A DNA stretch of 64,000 nucleotides from Sphingomonas sp. CFBP 8760 (lineage in GTDB: Bacteria; Pseudomonadota; Alphaproteobacteria; Sphingomonadales; Sphingomonadaceae). Position numbers and translations under genes: made by a program. The notes under the pieces were generated by a model. The model did no database searches. It saw nothing but the letters and a program-made list of their open reading frames with translations, and was not told the DNA's origin. Positions 10,320 to 18,717 of this stretch are shown piece after piece. Position 1 is the stretch's first letter; each line of letters begins with the position of its first letter. The stretch lies in NCBI RefSeq assembly GCF_014841615.1, contig NZ_JACYUG010000001.1, positions 372,001 through 436,000 on the forward strand, read 5' to 3'.

Positions 10320-11060
10320 ATGAACCGCGTTGCCCCTTTCGCCGCTCTCACCGCCGTCGTGGCCATGGCTTCCCCCGTCGTGGCCCAGACCGGCCATACC
10401 GGCATCGCCCCGATGATTCCGGCCACGGGCACCGTCCTCGATGTCACGGCCGAGGGACGGACGACGCGGGTGCCAGATCTGGCGACGATCCGTGCCGGCA
10501 CCGTCACGCAGGGTGCAACGGCGGCAAAGGCGATGGCCGACAATGCCGCCGCGATGGCCCGCGTGCTCGCCGCGGTGCGCAAGGCCGGGGTAGCTTCGCG
10601 CGATCTCGCCACCGCCACCGTGCAGTTGCAGCCGCAATATCGTTATGTCGAGAATCAGGCGCCGGTGGTCACGGGGTATCAGGCGACCAACAGCGTCTCG
10701 ATCCGGTTTCGCGACATTGCCCGGTCGGGCGCGATCCTCGACGCGCTCGTCGGGGTCGGCGCGAATCAGATCGATGGACCGTCGCTATCGGTCGGCGAAC
10801 CCGATGCCGCCCTGGACGAGGCACGCGCCGATGCGGTGAAGCGCGCCCGTGCCCGCGCTGACTTATATGCCCGCGCTGCCGGGCTGCGGGTGATCCGCAT
10901 GATCTCCGTCGCAGAGGCTGGACAGGATGCCGGTGGCCCGGATCGCCCCCCCGTGATGTTCGCCCGGATAGCCAAGGCGGATGCCGCGCCCACCGAAATC
11001 GCGCCGGGCGAGAAGGACATCACCGCCACGCTTCAGGTCCGCTTCCTGCTCGACCAGTAA
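10320..11060 (+). CDS. SIMPL domain (DUF541) periplasmic protein
   Basis: A 246-residue protein with a clear cleavable signal peptide ending ASPVVAQ. The mature part fits the SIMPL/DUF541 family (BP26/YggE type): G-V-AS-RDLATATVQLQPQY and VTGYQATNSVSIRFRD are characteristic. Relatives form ring oligomers in the periplasm and have been linked to oxidative stress tolerance; the biochemical role is unsettled. A GGAG ribosome site lies 6 nt before the ATG, which fixes the start although the frame is open further upstream. Transcription probably ends at the hairpin just after the stop. Confidence 0.9.
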   Translation: MNRVAPFAALTAVVAMASPVVAQTGHTGIAPMIPATGTVLDVTAEGRTTRVPDLATIRAGTVTQGATAAKAMADNAAAMARVLAAVRKAGVASRDLATATVQLQPQYRYVENQAPVVTGYQATNSVSIRFRDIARSGAILDALVGVGANQIDGPSLSVGEPDAALDEARADAVKRARARADLYARAAGLRVIRMISVAEAGQDAGGPDRPPVMFARIAKADAAPTEIAPGEKDITATLQVRFLLDQ

Positions 11061-11065
11061 CGACG

Positions 11066-11097
11066 AAAGGGCCGCCCGGTCGCCCGGACGGCCCTTT
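11066..11097. terminator. Bidirectional hairpin terminator
   Basis: AAAGGGCCG pairs with CGGCCCTTT around a 14-nt loop, followed by TTTT on the plus strand. It lies between the convergent SIMPL gene (stop 11060) and the GlsB-like gene (stop 11124) and can serve both. Confidence 0.75.
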
Positions 11098-11123
11098 TCA
11101 GAAATCGTCTGACGATGGTTGGA

Positions 11124-11381
11124 TTAACGCACCCGACCGCGACGAACGAGGTTCACGATCGCCAGCAGGATGATGGCACCCAGCAGCGACACGAGGAACG
11201 AGGTGATGTTCAGTGGCGCGTTGTTGATCGACCCGCCCGAGATGATCAGGCCACCCAGAAACGCACCGACGATGCCGACGATGATGTTCAGGAAAATGCC
11301 CTGCTGCGCATCGGTGCGCATGATGATGCTGGCGAGCCAGCCGATGACGCCGCCGATGACCAACCAGATGATAAGGCCCAT
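11124..11381 (-). CDS. GlsB/YeaQ/YmgE family stress-response membrane protein
   Basis: An 85-residue, very hydrophobic protein with three membrane segments and the family pattern GGVIGWLASIIMRTDAQQG then NIIVGIVGAFLGGLI. Members are small integral inner-membrane proteins, often stress-induced, with no known enzymatic role. GGAGG lies 9 nt upstream of the ATG. A GGAAC-N16-AGTT element about 50 nt upstream resembles the alphaproteobacterial general-stress promoter with one mismatch, consistent with stress control. Confidence 0.9.
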   Translation of the reverse strand: MGLIIWLVIGGVIGWLASIIMRTDAQQGIFLNIIVGIVGAFLGGLIISGGSINNAPLNITSFLVSLLGAIILLAIVNLVRRGRVR

Positions 11382-11430
11382 GTTCCAGTCCCTCCGTTGT
11401 GCCCGCGACCGGAGCGGGCGATGGGGAGGT

Positions 11431-11455
11431 AACTGTGTGCGGACTATCTTGTTCC
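11431..11455 (-). promoter_or_regulatory. Near-consensus EcfG-type stress promoter for the GlsB-like gene
   Basis: On the minus strand GGAAC is followed after 16 nt by AGTT. The EcfG consensus is GGAAC-N16/17-CGTT, so one base differs. The gap to the GlsB-like ATG is about 50 nt, a normal leader. Confidence 0.4.
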
Positions 11456-11499
11456 GGCACCGGATCGATTGTTACCGGCCCGGTAACCGGAAACGAGAC

Positions 11500-11799
11500 T
11501 CAATATTTGAGCTGACGTTCGTATAATGAGCGGTAATGCTGGATCCGCGTGACCCGCAATCCCGGCATTCCGGAGCGGTCGATCGCCCGCTGCCAACCGG
11601 CAAATTCCTCGGCCGTCAGATTGTAGCGCTCGCATACCTCGTCGACGGACAGCAGCCCGCCATTGACCGCCGCGACCACCTCCGCCTTGCGGCGCACGAC
11701 CCAGCGGGTGGTGGACGGCGGCGGCAGCGTTTCGACCGTCAGCGGCTCGCCGAGCGGACCGATGACTTTCGCGGGACGGATCTTCTGGTTCTGGATCAT
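11500..11799 (-). CDS. sciP: CtrA inhibitor SciP (DUF1153 domain)
   Basis: A 99-residue helix-turn-helix protein matching SciP along its whole length: KIRPAKVIGPLGEPLT, the PPPSTTRWVVRRKAEVVAAV block and GMPGLRVTRIQHY. In Caulobacter SciP binds the response regulator CtrA and represses CtrA-activated genes late in the cell cycle. The ATG at 11799 has AGAGG 6 nt upstream; a TTG two codons earlier is unlikely. The presence of SciP supports an alphaproteobacterial CtrA circuit. It stands alone, divergent from mnmA across a short, possibly coding stretch. Confidence 0.95.
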   Translation of the reverse strand: MIQNQKIRPAKVIGPLGEPLTVETLPPPSTTRWVVRRKAEVVAAVNGGLLSVDEVCERYNLTAEEFAGWQRAIDRSGMPGLRVTRIQHYRSLYERQLKY

Positions 11800-11899
11800 G
11801 GTCAACCTCTATCGGGGCTTCTGCCCCTCTCGATACGCGTTTCGACGGTATGGACGATGCTGTTGAAGATCGGCTGAAACGCCGCGGTAAATACGCTCT

Positions 11900-12142
11900 T
11901 CATCTTTGCCGCCAGCGGATGAGACGGGCCGCGACCCTGGCGTTGAACGATCCGTGCGCCGGCGCGAACGGCCCCGCCGCCACCCGGGCCACCCCGGCCA
12001 TCTGCAACCCGGCCTGGATCATCGCGGTCGCGCTGCTCCCCTGCCGCACCGCCGCATCGAGCAACAACGCGACGCCCGATCCCGACGGCAGGGCCGGCAT
12101 GACCCCGGGCGGCCGGTCGAAAAAGGTAAAACTTAGGTCCAC
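11900..12142 (-). CDS. Small hypothetical protein between sciP and mnmA (uncertain)
   Basis: An 80-codon frame with a GTG start on the same strand as sciP, ending about 100 bp before it. Residues 15-70 are a plausible Ala/Gly-rich amphipathic helix region with LLLDAAVRQGS and a basic C-terminus (RLIRWRQR). I do not recognise the family. Open frames on the other strand of this segment have less protein-like composition. It could be a real lineage-specific gene or chance coding in high-GC DNA; an internal ATG (codon 15) is an alternative start. Confidence 0.35.
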   Translation of the reverse strand: MDLSFTFFDRPPGVMPALPSGSGVALLLDAAVRQGSSATAMIQAGLQMAGVARVAAGPFAPAHGSFNARVAARLIRWRQR

Positions 12143-12297
12143 GGGCGTCTTCTCGTCATCGCTGCTGAGGATGCCGCTTTACGACAAGGGTCGTGAATGT
12201 CGGGTAAAGCCATGCCTAAGCCCTCATGAACCTTTGTGAATTTTCCCGCGCATCGTGCGGCTTTGCACCAGCGGCCCCCGCCCCCTATGTGACGGAG

Positions 12298-13407
12298 ATG
12301 GAACAGGAAGCCGATTTCCAGCTGACCGGCGACGGTGCGGGCCAGCGTATCGTGGTGGCGATGTCGGGCGGGGTCGACAGTTCGGTGGTCGCCGCACTGG
12401 CGGTACGCACCGGGGCGGAGGTGATCGGCGTCACCCTGCAACTCTACGATCACGGTGAGGCGGTGGGCCGGGCCGGCGCCTGCTGCGCGGGCCGCGACAT
12501 TCGCGATGCACGCGCAGTGTGCGACCGGCTGGGTATCGCCCATTACGTATTCGATCACGAAAGCGCCTTCCGGGCGGCGGTGGTCGACACCTTCGCCGAC
12601 GAATATCTCGCCGGGCGCACCCCGATTCCCTGCGTCCAGTGCAATACCGGACCGAAATTCACCGACCTGCTGGGGCTGGCGCGTGAACTGGGTGCGGATT
12701 GTCTGGCGACGGGCCATTATGTCCGCCGCGTCGTGGGACCGTCAGGGGCGGAACTGCATCGCGGGACCGATCCCGCCCGCGACCAGAGCTATTTCCTGTT
12801 CACCACCACCCAGCAACAGCTCGATTACTGCCGCTATCCATTGGGCGGCCTGCCCAAGTCCCGCGTTCGCGAGATCGCCGCCGAACTGGGGCTGGGGGTC
12901 GCGGCCAAGCCGGACAGTCAGGACATCTGCTTCGTGCCCGACGGCGATTATGCCGGACTGGTCCGCAAGTTGCGCCCCGAGGCGATCCATGGCGGCGATA
13001 TCGTCGACCTCGCCGGCGCCAAGCTGGGCGAGCATCGCGGCCTGATCCACTTCACCGTCGGCCAGCGTCGCGGGCTGGAAATCGGGGGCAGCGTCGAGCC
13101 GCTCTATGTCGTCCGCCTCGAACCCGCCACCGCGCGCGTCGTGGTCGGCCCGCGACGGGCCCTTGCGGTCGATGCGGCGCGGCTGGAACGGATCAACTGG
13201 ATCGGCGGGGATCATCGCGGCCCGCTGACGGCCAAGGTGCGATCGATGGCGCGGCCGGTGCCGGCCCGACTCGACGGCGATATGGTGGTATTCGATTCGC
13301 CCGAATACGGCGTCGCGCCCGGTCAGGCCGCGGTGCTGTATGCCGGTGACCGGGTGCTGGGTGGCGGCTGGATCGCGGGGACCGAAGCGGCCGCGATCGC
13401 CGCCTGA
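12298..13407 (+). CDS. mnmA: tRNA-specific 2-thiouridylase MnmA
   Basis: A 369-residue enzyme that thiolates U34 of tRNA-Glu, -Gln and -Lys using ATP and persulfide sulfur. The PP-loop is [12 protein letters not shown]; the first catalytic cysteine lies in [12 protein letters not shown], and the second is in [12 protein letters not shown]. Domain order is PP-loop ATPase, central domain, C-terminal beta-barrel. The start was set at MEQEADF because family proteins begin just before the PP-loop strand; an ATG 24 codons upstream (12226) is in frame and cannot be excluded. Confidence 0.95.
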   Translation: MEQEADFQLTGDGAGQRIVVAMSGGVDSSVVAALAVRTGAEVIGVTLQLYDHGEAVGRAGACCAGRDIRDARAVCDRLGIAHYVFDHESAFRAAVVDTFADEYLAGRTPIPCVQCNTGPKFTDLLGLARELGADCLATGHYVRRVVGPSGAELHRGTDPARDQSYFLFTTTQQQLDYCRYPLGGLPKSRVREIAAELGLGVAAKPDSQDICFVPDGDYAGLVRKLRPEAIHGGDIVDLAGAKLGEHRGLIHFTVGQRRGLEIGGSVEPLYVVRLEPATARVVVGPRRALAVDAARLERINWIGGDHRGPLTAKVRSMARPVPARLDGDMVVFDSPEYGVAPGQAAVLYAGDRVLGGGWIAGTEAAAIAA

Positions 13408-13582
13408 CGCGGACGACCACCTTATCCTGTTTTGGTGAAGGCGGCGGGAGAGAGCATGATTGCCGCTCGATCTCCCGCCCTATCGTGTCGCCGGTGCCGG
13501 TTTGACCGGCGGCTCCGCTCCGAATTCGTCTTTGTTATTGACGGCGCAACGACAGTGAGGATCGGTTAGCCGGATCGCGGAC
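13408..13582. other. Intergenic segment with no gene seen
   Basis: This 175-bp stretch after mnmA has no credible frame. It contains only imperfect GC-rich inverted repeats (for example CCGGTGCCGG with TTTGACCGGCGG) that might end mnmA transcription. The next 150 bp hold the candidate small RNA described separately. Confidence 0.5.
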
Positions 13583-13690
13583 GAAAAAAAAGGCCGGACG
13601 AGCCGGCCTTGTGAAAGTTTTTAGGAGAGGATGCCTGAAAGGCACAATCGTTGTGCATTGCAGCGCAGCATTTCGCAAGTGCAACTTGAT
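13583..13690 (-). ncRNA. Candidate small RNA with rho-independent terminator
   Basis: Read on the minus strand, this gap holds a small hairpin (GCACAA-CGA-TTGTGC, with TGCC-TTTCA-GGCA as an alternative), then an open stretch CATCCTCTCCTAAAAAC, then a strong terminator (AAGGCCGG-CTCGT-CCGGCCTT plus a T-run). Such a layout is typical of trans-acting small RNAs, and CCUCUCC could pair with Shine-Dalgarno regions. The 5' end is uncertain and no good promoter was picked. Alternatively the terminator simply belongs to the phzF-like gene upstream and the rest is leader or trailer DNA. Confidence 0.45.
13584..13610 (-). terminator. Rho-independent terminator (leftward)
   Basis: AAGGCCGG and CCGGCCTT flank a 5-nt loop. 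On the minus strand the stem is followed by an uninterrupted T-run, giving a textbook intrinsic terminator for leftward transcription from the phzF-like gene or the candidate small RNA. Confidence 0.85.
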
Positions 13691-13732
13691 CGTATCTGCG
13701 TGCGTTTTTTGCATCTGTAAGGCTCTGGCCTG

Positions 13733-14530
13733 TCAGGGCAGCAGGAAAGAACCCTCGATCACCGTGACGCAGCGACCGCCCAGCACGACGCGATCACCGT
13801 CGAGCCGGCACGACAGCCGCCCGCCACGCTCGCTTGCCTGCCACGCGCTGAACGCATCGCGACCCAGCCGCTGCGCCCAATAAGGCACGATTACGGAATG
13901 GGCGCTGCCGGTTACCGGGTCTTCCGGAATGCCGAAGGCGGGGGTGAAGGCACGGCTGACGATATCGGTGGCATCCCCCGGCGCCGTCACGATCACGAGC
14001 AGCCGCCCCTCGGCCGCCAGTGTCTGCTGATCCGGCCGGCACGCCCGCACCGCCGCCTCGTCGCGCAGGACCACCACCGCATAGCCGCCGTCATGGAACA
14101 GCGTGTCGACGACGTCGGTCACCCCGAGCGCCGCGACGATCGCCGGCAGCGGCCGGGGAACCGGCGCCATCGCCGGCAGGGCGAGCAGATACCCCGCCCC
14201 CTCGCGCCGGACCTCCAGCACCCCGGCTTGCCGGGTGCGGAACCGCACCCGATCCAGCGCGGTGTCCGAACTCAGGACGACATGCCCGCTGGCAAGCGTC
14301 GCATGGCCGCACAGCGCGATCTCGGCCGTCGGGGTGAACCAGCGCAATTCGAAGTCGGCGGCACCGCTGTCGTCCGGCAGGAAGAAGGCGGTTTCGGACA
14401 GGTTGTTCTCCTGCGCGATTCGGAGCAGCATTCCGTCGTCCAGCCAGCGCGACAGCGGCATCACCGCCGCCGGATTGCCGCCGAACGCCGTATCGGCGAA
14501 GGCATCGACCTGCGTGAAGGGAATACGCAT
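13733..14530 (-). CDS. PhzF family isomerase-like protein
   Basis: A 265-residue protein of the PhzF/YddE family, with the N-terminal VDAFADTAFGGNPAAVM and the catalytic-glutamate region NNLSETAFFL, the repeat-like second half and GIPEDPVTGSAH near the C-terminus. PhzF isomerises a phenazine precursor, but most relatives outside phenazine clusters have unknown substrates, and no other phz gene is present. It starts 3 nt after the stop of the cation efflux gene, so it is the third gene of a pdxH-CDF-phzF leftward operon. Confidence 0.9.
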   Translation of the reverse strand: MRIPFTQVDAFADTAFGGNPAAVMPLSRWLDDGMLLRIAQENNLSETAFFLPDDSGAADFELRWFTPTAEIALCGHATLASGHVVLSSDTALDRVRFRTRQAGVLEVRREGAGYLLALPAMAPVPRPLPAIVAALGVTDVVDTLFHDGGYAVVVLRDEAAVRACRPDQQTLAAEGRLLVIVTAPGDATDIVSRAFTPAFGIPEDPVTGSAHSVIVPYWAQRLGRDAFSAWQASERGGRLSCRLDGDRVVLGGRCVTVIEGSFLLP

Positions 14531-14533
14531 TAG

Positions 14534-15481
14534 TTAAAGCCTCTTGCCGAACCAGTGCGGCGTCACGTCCGCCTCGACCAGCGGGTTGTCGGTATCGACA
14601 TGCCCTTCCGGATCGAGGTGGATCAGCACCTCTACCTTGGGGAATGCCGTTTTCAGGTTGGATTCCACCGCCTCGACCAGATCATGGGCGGCACCGACCG
14701 TCAGGTTGCGGTCGACCTCCATATGGAACTGCGCGAAATCATGGCTGCCGGAGCGGCGGGTGCGGAAATCGTGGATGCCGCGCAGGCCCGGCTGGCGCGC
14801 CGCCACGTCGAGGAACGCCGCGCGCTGATCGTCGGGCCATTCCTTGTCCATCAACTGGTCGATCGCGTTGGACGACGCCTGAAACGCGCCCCAGGCGAGC
14901 CACAGCGCGATGACGATACCGAAGATCGGATCGGCCCGGGTCAGCCCGAAATACTGGTCGAGCACCAGCGCGACGATCACCGATCCGTTCAGCAGCACGT
15001 CCGACTGGTAATGGACATTGTCCGCCATGATCGCGACCGACCCGGTCTCGCGGATGATGCGACGCTGGTACCAGAGCAGCACGGCGGTCGCCGCGATCGC
15101 GACGACCGACACGCCGATGCCGAACTCGGCGTCCTGGGTCGGCGTCTCGTTGCCCAGCGCCATGATCGCGCGCCAGGCGATGCCGACCGCGGACGCGGTG
15201 ATGAGGCCGACCTGGAACAGCGCCGCCAGCGCCTCCGCCTTGCCGTGGCCGAAGCGATGGTCGCTGTCCGCCGGCGTCGCCGCCAGCCGCACGCCGTACA
15301 GCGTGACGAGGCTGGCCAGCAGGTCCAGCCCGGTATCCGCCAGCGACCCCAGCATCGCCACCGATCCGGTATGCCAGGCGGCGAAGCCCTTCAGTCCCAG
15401 CAGGAAGGTCGCCATCGCGACACTGGCCAGCGCGGCCCGCGTCGCGTGTGGCACCATCTGCCGGCGTTCCTCGCGCGTCAT
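14534..15481 (-). CDS. Cation diffusion facilitator (FieF/YiiP-like metal efflux)
   Basis: A 315-residue CDF transporter with six membrane helices followed by a cytoplasmic metallochaperone-like domain (from about residue 210). Metal-site motifs are DTGLD in helix 2 and HYQSD in helix 5, the Asp-Asp/His-Asp arrangement of FieF-type zinc, iron or manganese exporters. The pattern DHRFGHGKAEAL after helix 2 is also typical. The start overlaps the pdxH stop by 4 nt (ATGA), so the two are translationally coupled. Exact metal not predictable. Confidence 0.93.
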   Translation of the reverse strand: MTREERRQMVPHATRAALASVAMATFLLGLKGFAAWHTGSVAMLGSLADTGLDLLASLVTLYGVRLAATPADSDHRFGHGKAEALAALFQVGLITASAVGIAWRAIMALGNETPTQDAEFGIGVSVVAIAATAVLLWYQRRIIRETGSVAIMADNVHYQSDVLLNGSVIVALVLDQYFGLTRADPIFGIVIALWLAWGAFQASSNAIDQLMDKEWPDDQRAAFLDVAARQPGLRGIHDFRTRRSGSHDFAQFHMEVDRNLTVGAAHDLVEAVESNLKTAFPKVEVLIHLDPEGHVDTDNPLVEADVTPHWFGKRL

Positions 15482-16062
15482 GGGAACAGCAGTCCCTCGT
15501 TCCAGCCGTCGCCCTCATCGTCACGGATGAACACCCGGCGCTCATGCAGCCGGTGCGCGCGATCCTGCCATAACTCGATGCGCTGCGGCACAACGACATA
15601 GCCGCCCCAGAAGGGCGGGCGCGGAACATCGCCGCCGTCGAAGCGCGTCGTCACCTCGGCGAAGCGGGTCTCGAAGGTGGCGCGGCTGTCGAGCGGGCGG
15701 GACTGGTCCGATGCCCACGCCCCCAGTTGCGAATCGCGCCCGCGCGACGCGAAATAGGCATCCGACTGCGCATCGGTCGCCAGCGTCACCGGACCTTCGA
15801 TCCGCACCTGCCGGCGCAGCGATTTCCAGTGGAACAGCAGCGCCGCCGCCGGATTGGCGGCGAGATCGGCGGCCTTGCGACCCTCCCGATTCGTGTAGAA
15901 CACGAACCCATCCGCGCCATGCCCCTTCAGCAGCACCATACGCACCGACGGGCGGCCGGCAGCATCGGCGGTGGCGAGGGCCATCGCATTGGGATCATTC
16001 AGTTCCGCCGTCTTCGCTTCGGCATACCAGCTATCAAAGAGTGCGAGGGGATCGTCAGCCAT
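15478..16062 (-). CDS. pdxH: Pyridoxamine 5'-phosphate oxidase
   Basis: A 194-residue FMN enzyme oxidising PNP or PMP to pyridoxal 5'-phosphate. Family landmarks: PNAMALATADAAGRPSVRMV, the FMN-binding VFYTNREGRKAADLA, FHWKSLRRQVRIEG, and near the C-terminus PPFWGGYVVVPQRIELWQ followed by RLHERRVF. The start at MADDPLALF was preferred because upstream codons are not family-like; a longer frame exists. It heads the pdxH-CDF-phzF operon and diverges from the ATP-grasp gene. Confidence 0.95.
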   Translation of the reverse strand: MADDPLALFDSWYAEAKTAELNDPNAMALATADAAGRPSVRMVLLKGHGADGFVFYTNREGRKAADLAANPAAALLFHWKSLRRQVRIEGPVTLATDAQSDAYFASRGRDSQLGAWASDQSRPLDSRATFETRFAEVTTRFDGGDVPRPPFWGGYVVVPQRIELWQDRAHRLHERRVFIRDDEGDGWNEGLLFP

Positions 16063-16250
16063 CCGCGCGCCATACCCGATCACGGGGTCGAACGGAACGA
16101 GTCCGCGCGCGGGATCGACGGGTTTTCGAACGGGGCCGGATAGATGGCCGCCCATGTCGGGGTCCGTGCCGATTTAGGTTGCATCATCGCCCCCACCTGC
16201 GAAACGTCGCCCGTCACTGATTGGAAGGCGCGTCGATAACCGTGATCGCG

Positions 16251-18701
16251 ATGCATCCCGCGCCCCTGTTCGATGCGGCGACCCATGCCGGTCGCTGGAT
16301 CGAGGATTACCTCAGCCGTGCGCCGGCGCACGACATGATCCGCGCCGGCCCGGTCGCGCCGTGGCAGGCGATGTTCGAGGAACTGGCCGCGGTGGCGTCC
16401 GACGATCTCGGCCATGCGCGTGAACGGGTGCAGCGCCATGCCACCGATATCGGCACCGGTTTCCGCATCATCGGCGATGGCGAGGAACGGCCCTGGCCGG
16501 TGTCGCCGGTACCCCTGCTGATCGACGGCGCGGAATGGGCGGGGATCGCCGCCGGGGTGCGCCAGCGTGCCGAACTGCTGGAACGGGTGACGGCCGATCT
16601 CTACGGACCCGGACGGCTGGTCGCGGATGGCACGATCCCCGCCGCGCTGGTCACCGGCAGCCCGCTGTTCCTGCGGCCGATGGTCGGACTCGATCCGCCC
16701 GGCGGACGCCATCTGCAATTCGTCGGCATCGATCTGGCACGCGGACCGACGGGCGAGTGGCGGGTGCTGGCCGATCACCTGCGGGCGCCCGCCGGCGCCG
16801 GCTACGCGCTGGAGAACCGGCTGGCGGTTGCGCGCACGCTGGGCGGGTTGCAGGACAAGCTGAACATCCAGCGCCACGCCCCCTTCTTCACCGCGTTCCG
16901 GGCCGGCATCGCCGCCTTGTGCAAGCGTACCGATCCGCGCATCGGCCTGTTGACGCCGGGGCGGTTCAACCCGTCCTATCCCGAACAGGCGCATCTGGCG
17001 CGCTATCTGGGATTGCTGCTGGTGGAGGGCGCCGATCTCGCGGCGCTGGAGGGCAAGGTGTATGTCCGCACCATCGCGGGGCTGAAGCGGATCGACGCCC
17101 TGTGGCGGCGGCTGGACCCGCGACTGCTGGACCCCCTCGCCTTCGACACCCATTCGCAGATCGGCGTCCCCGGCCTGATCGACGCCTATGCCGATGGCGA
17201 GGTCGTGCTGGCCAACGCGCCCGGCGCGGGCGTGCTGGAGGCCCCTGCGTTCGCCGCGTTCATGCCGACGCTGGCCAGGGCGATGCTGGGCGAATCGTTG
17301 CTGCTGCCGACGATCGCCACCTGGTGGTGCGCGGGCGCGGCACAGCGCGCGCATGTCGAGGCCAATCTGGACCGGCTGACGATCGGCCCCGCCTTCGGCC
17401 ACCTGCCGCTGGGGCTGGCGGACCATGCGTCGCGCGCCGATCTGCTCGCCGATCTGGCGCGGCGACCGCAGGATTATGTCGGGCAGGAGGAGGTCGCGCT
17501 GTCGACGATGCCGGCGGTGGTCGGCGACCGGCTGGAACCGCGACCGTTCGTCCTGCGGGTCTTCGCGGCGCGCGGCGGCGACGACGAATGGGTGGTGATG
17601 CCGGGCGGCTTCGGGCGGATCGGCGAGCATCCCCGCGCCACCGTCGCCGCGATCGGCGAGGGGCTGTGGTCCGCGGACGTCTGTATCCACGGCCCCGATC
17701 CGGTCACCCCCGTCTCGCTGCTGACCGCGCTCGATTCGCTGCACGTCCGGCGCAACCCCGGCACCCTGCCCAGCCGGGTGGCGGACAATTTCTACTGGCT
17801 CGGCCGCTATCTGGAACGGGGCGAGGCGTTGCTCGGCGCGATCCGGGTGCTGCTGGGCAATTCGATCGATATCGATGGCGGCGCGGTGCTGCCCCCCGCC
17901 ACGCTCGGCAAGCTGGTCGGCATGATCGTGGGCGCCGGCGCGGCGGCCCATCCCGCCAACCTGTCGCGATCGACGCTGACGGGCTTCGCCCGCACCGCGA
18001 TGGAGGACGAGGGCTGGCAATCGGTCGCCACCGTGAACCGCCATGCCCGCGCGATCGGCGAGGCATCGCGCGACCGGCTGTCGGCCGACATGGTGCGCCT
18101 GCTGGAGGCGCCGTTTCCGGCGCAGCGCGGGATGCTGGAACGGGCCGGGTCGCTGCAACGCCGCTATGCCGCGATCGCCGGCCTGTCCGCCGAGCACATG
18201 GTGCGCAACGAATCGTGGCGGTTCCACGATCTCGGCCGCCGGATCGAACGCGCGATGGCCAGCGCGCGCGCGCTGCGGCTGTTCGGCATGGCGGACGGCG
18301 CGCGCGGCGGCGGGCATGACGACCTGTCGACGCTGCTCGACCTGGCCGACAGCCAGATCAGCTATCGCCAGCGTTACCCGACGGGCATCGCCCGCGTGCC
18401 CGTGGTCGATCTGGTCGCGCTCGATCCGGGCAATCCGCGCAGCCTGGCGTTCCAGGCGGCGCGGATCGCGGAGCATGTCGCCACCCTGCCGGTGCTGGGT
18501 GACGACGACATGGCGGAACCGCAACAGGCCCATGCCACCGCGCTGATGGCGACGATCGCCACCGCCGACGCCGCGACGCTGAACCCCGATACGCTGGGGG
18601 ACGTGGAACGGCGGCTGGGCACCCTGTCCGATGCGATCGCCCGGCGCTATTTCCTGCAGGGCGCGGAGCCGCTGCGCGCGGTCGGACTGACGCTGGCGTG
18701 A
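16251..18701 (+). CDS. Circularly permuted ATP-grasp / alpha-E domain fusion protein
   Basis: An 816-residue fusion. Residues 1 to about 480 match the circularly permuted type 2 ATP-grasp family (DUF404/DUF407), with GFRIIGDGEERPWPVSPVPL, ENRLAVARTLGG and LTPGRFNPSYPEQAHLARYL. From about 505 the alpha-E (DUF403) helical domain begins with ADNFYWLGRYLERGE. These proteins are predicted amide-bond-forming ligases, usually encoded beside a transglutaminase-like protein, as here. Start codon uncertain: ATG 16251 chosen, GTG 16242 or TTG 16221 possible. No Anbu-type peptidase gene is adjacent. Confidence 0.9.
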   Translation: MHPAPLFDAATHAGRWIEDYLSRAPAHDMIRAGPVAPWQAMFEELAAVASDDLGHARERVQRHATDIGTGFRIIGDGEERPWPVSPVPLLIDGAEWAGIAAGVRQRAELLERVTADLYGPGRLVADGTIPAALVTGSPLFLRPMVGLDPPGGRHLQFVGIDLARGPTGEWRVLADHLRAPAGAGYALENRLAVARTLGGLQDKLNIQRHAPFFTAFRAGIAALCKRTDPRIGLLTPGRFNPSYPEQAHLARYLGLLLVEGADLAALEGKVYVRTIAGLKRIDALWRRLDPRLLDPLAFDTHSQIGVPGLIDAYADGEVVLANAPGAGVLEAPAFAAFMPTLARAMLGESLLLPTIATWWCAGAAQRAHVEANLDRLTIGPAFGHLPLGLADHASRADLLADLARRPQDYVGQEEVALSTMPAVVGDRLEPRPFVLRVFAARGGDDEWVVMPGGFGRIGEHPRATVAAIGEGLWSADVCIHGPDPVTPVSLLTALDSLHVRRNPGTLPSRVADNFYWLGRYLERGEALLGAIRVLLGNSIDIDGGAVLPPATLGKLVGMIVGAGAAAHPANLSRSTLTGFARTAMEDEGWQSVATVNRHARAIGEASRDRLSADMVRLLEAPFPAQRGMLERAGSLQRRYAAIAGLSAEHMVRNESWRFHDLGRRIERAMASARALRLFGMADGARGGGHDDLSTLLDLADSQISYRQRYPTGIARVPVVDLVALDPGNPRSLAFQAARIAEHVATLPVLGDDDMAEPQQAHATALMATIATADAATLNPDTLGDVERRLGTLSDAIARRYFLQGAEPLRAVGLTLA

Positions 18702-18717
18702 CGGTGGACCTGACCCG

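Noticed and set aside
13645..13680. TGC-rich block like a PhaR operator of phasin genes
   Set aside because: No phasin or PHB gene lies on either side, so it is noted only as part of the small-RNA candidate region.
13611..13883. Plus-strand frame with GTG start and several Cys
   Set aside because: It runs into the phzF-like gene in antisense, has no ribosome site, and covers the terminator and candidate small RNA instead.
16080..18533. Minus-strand open frame of 817 codons
   Set aside because: Shadow of the ATP-grasp/alpha-E gene with Arg/Gln-rich composition.
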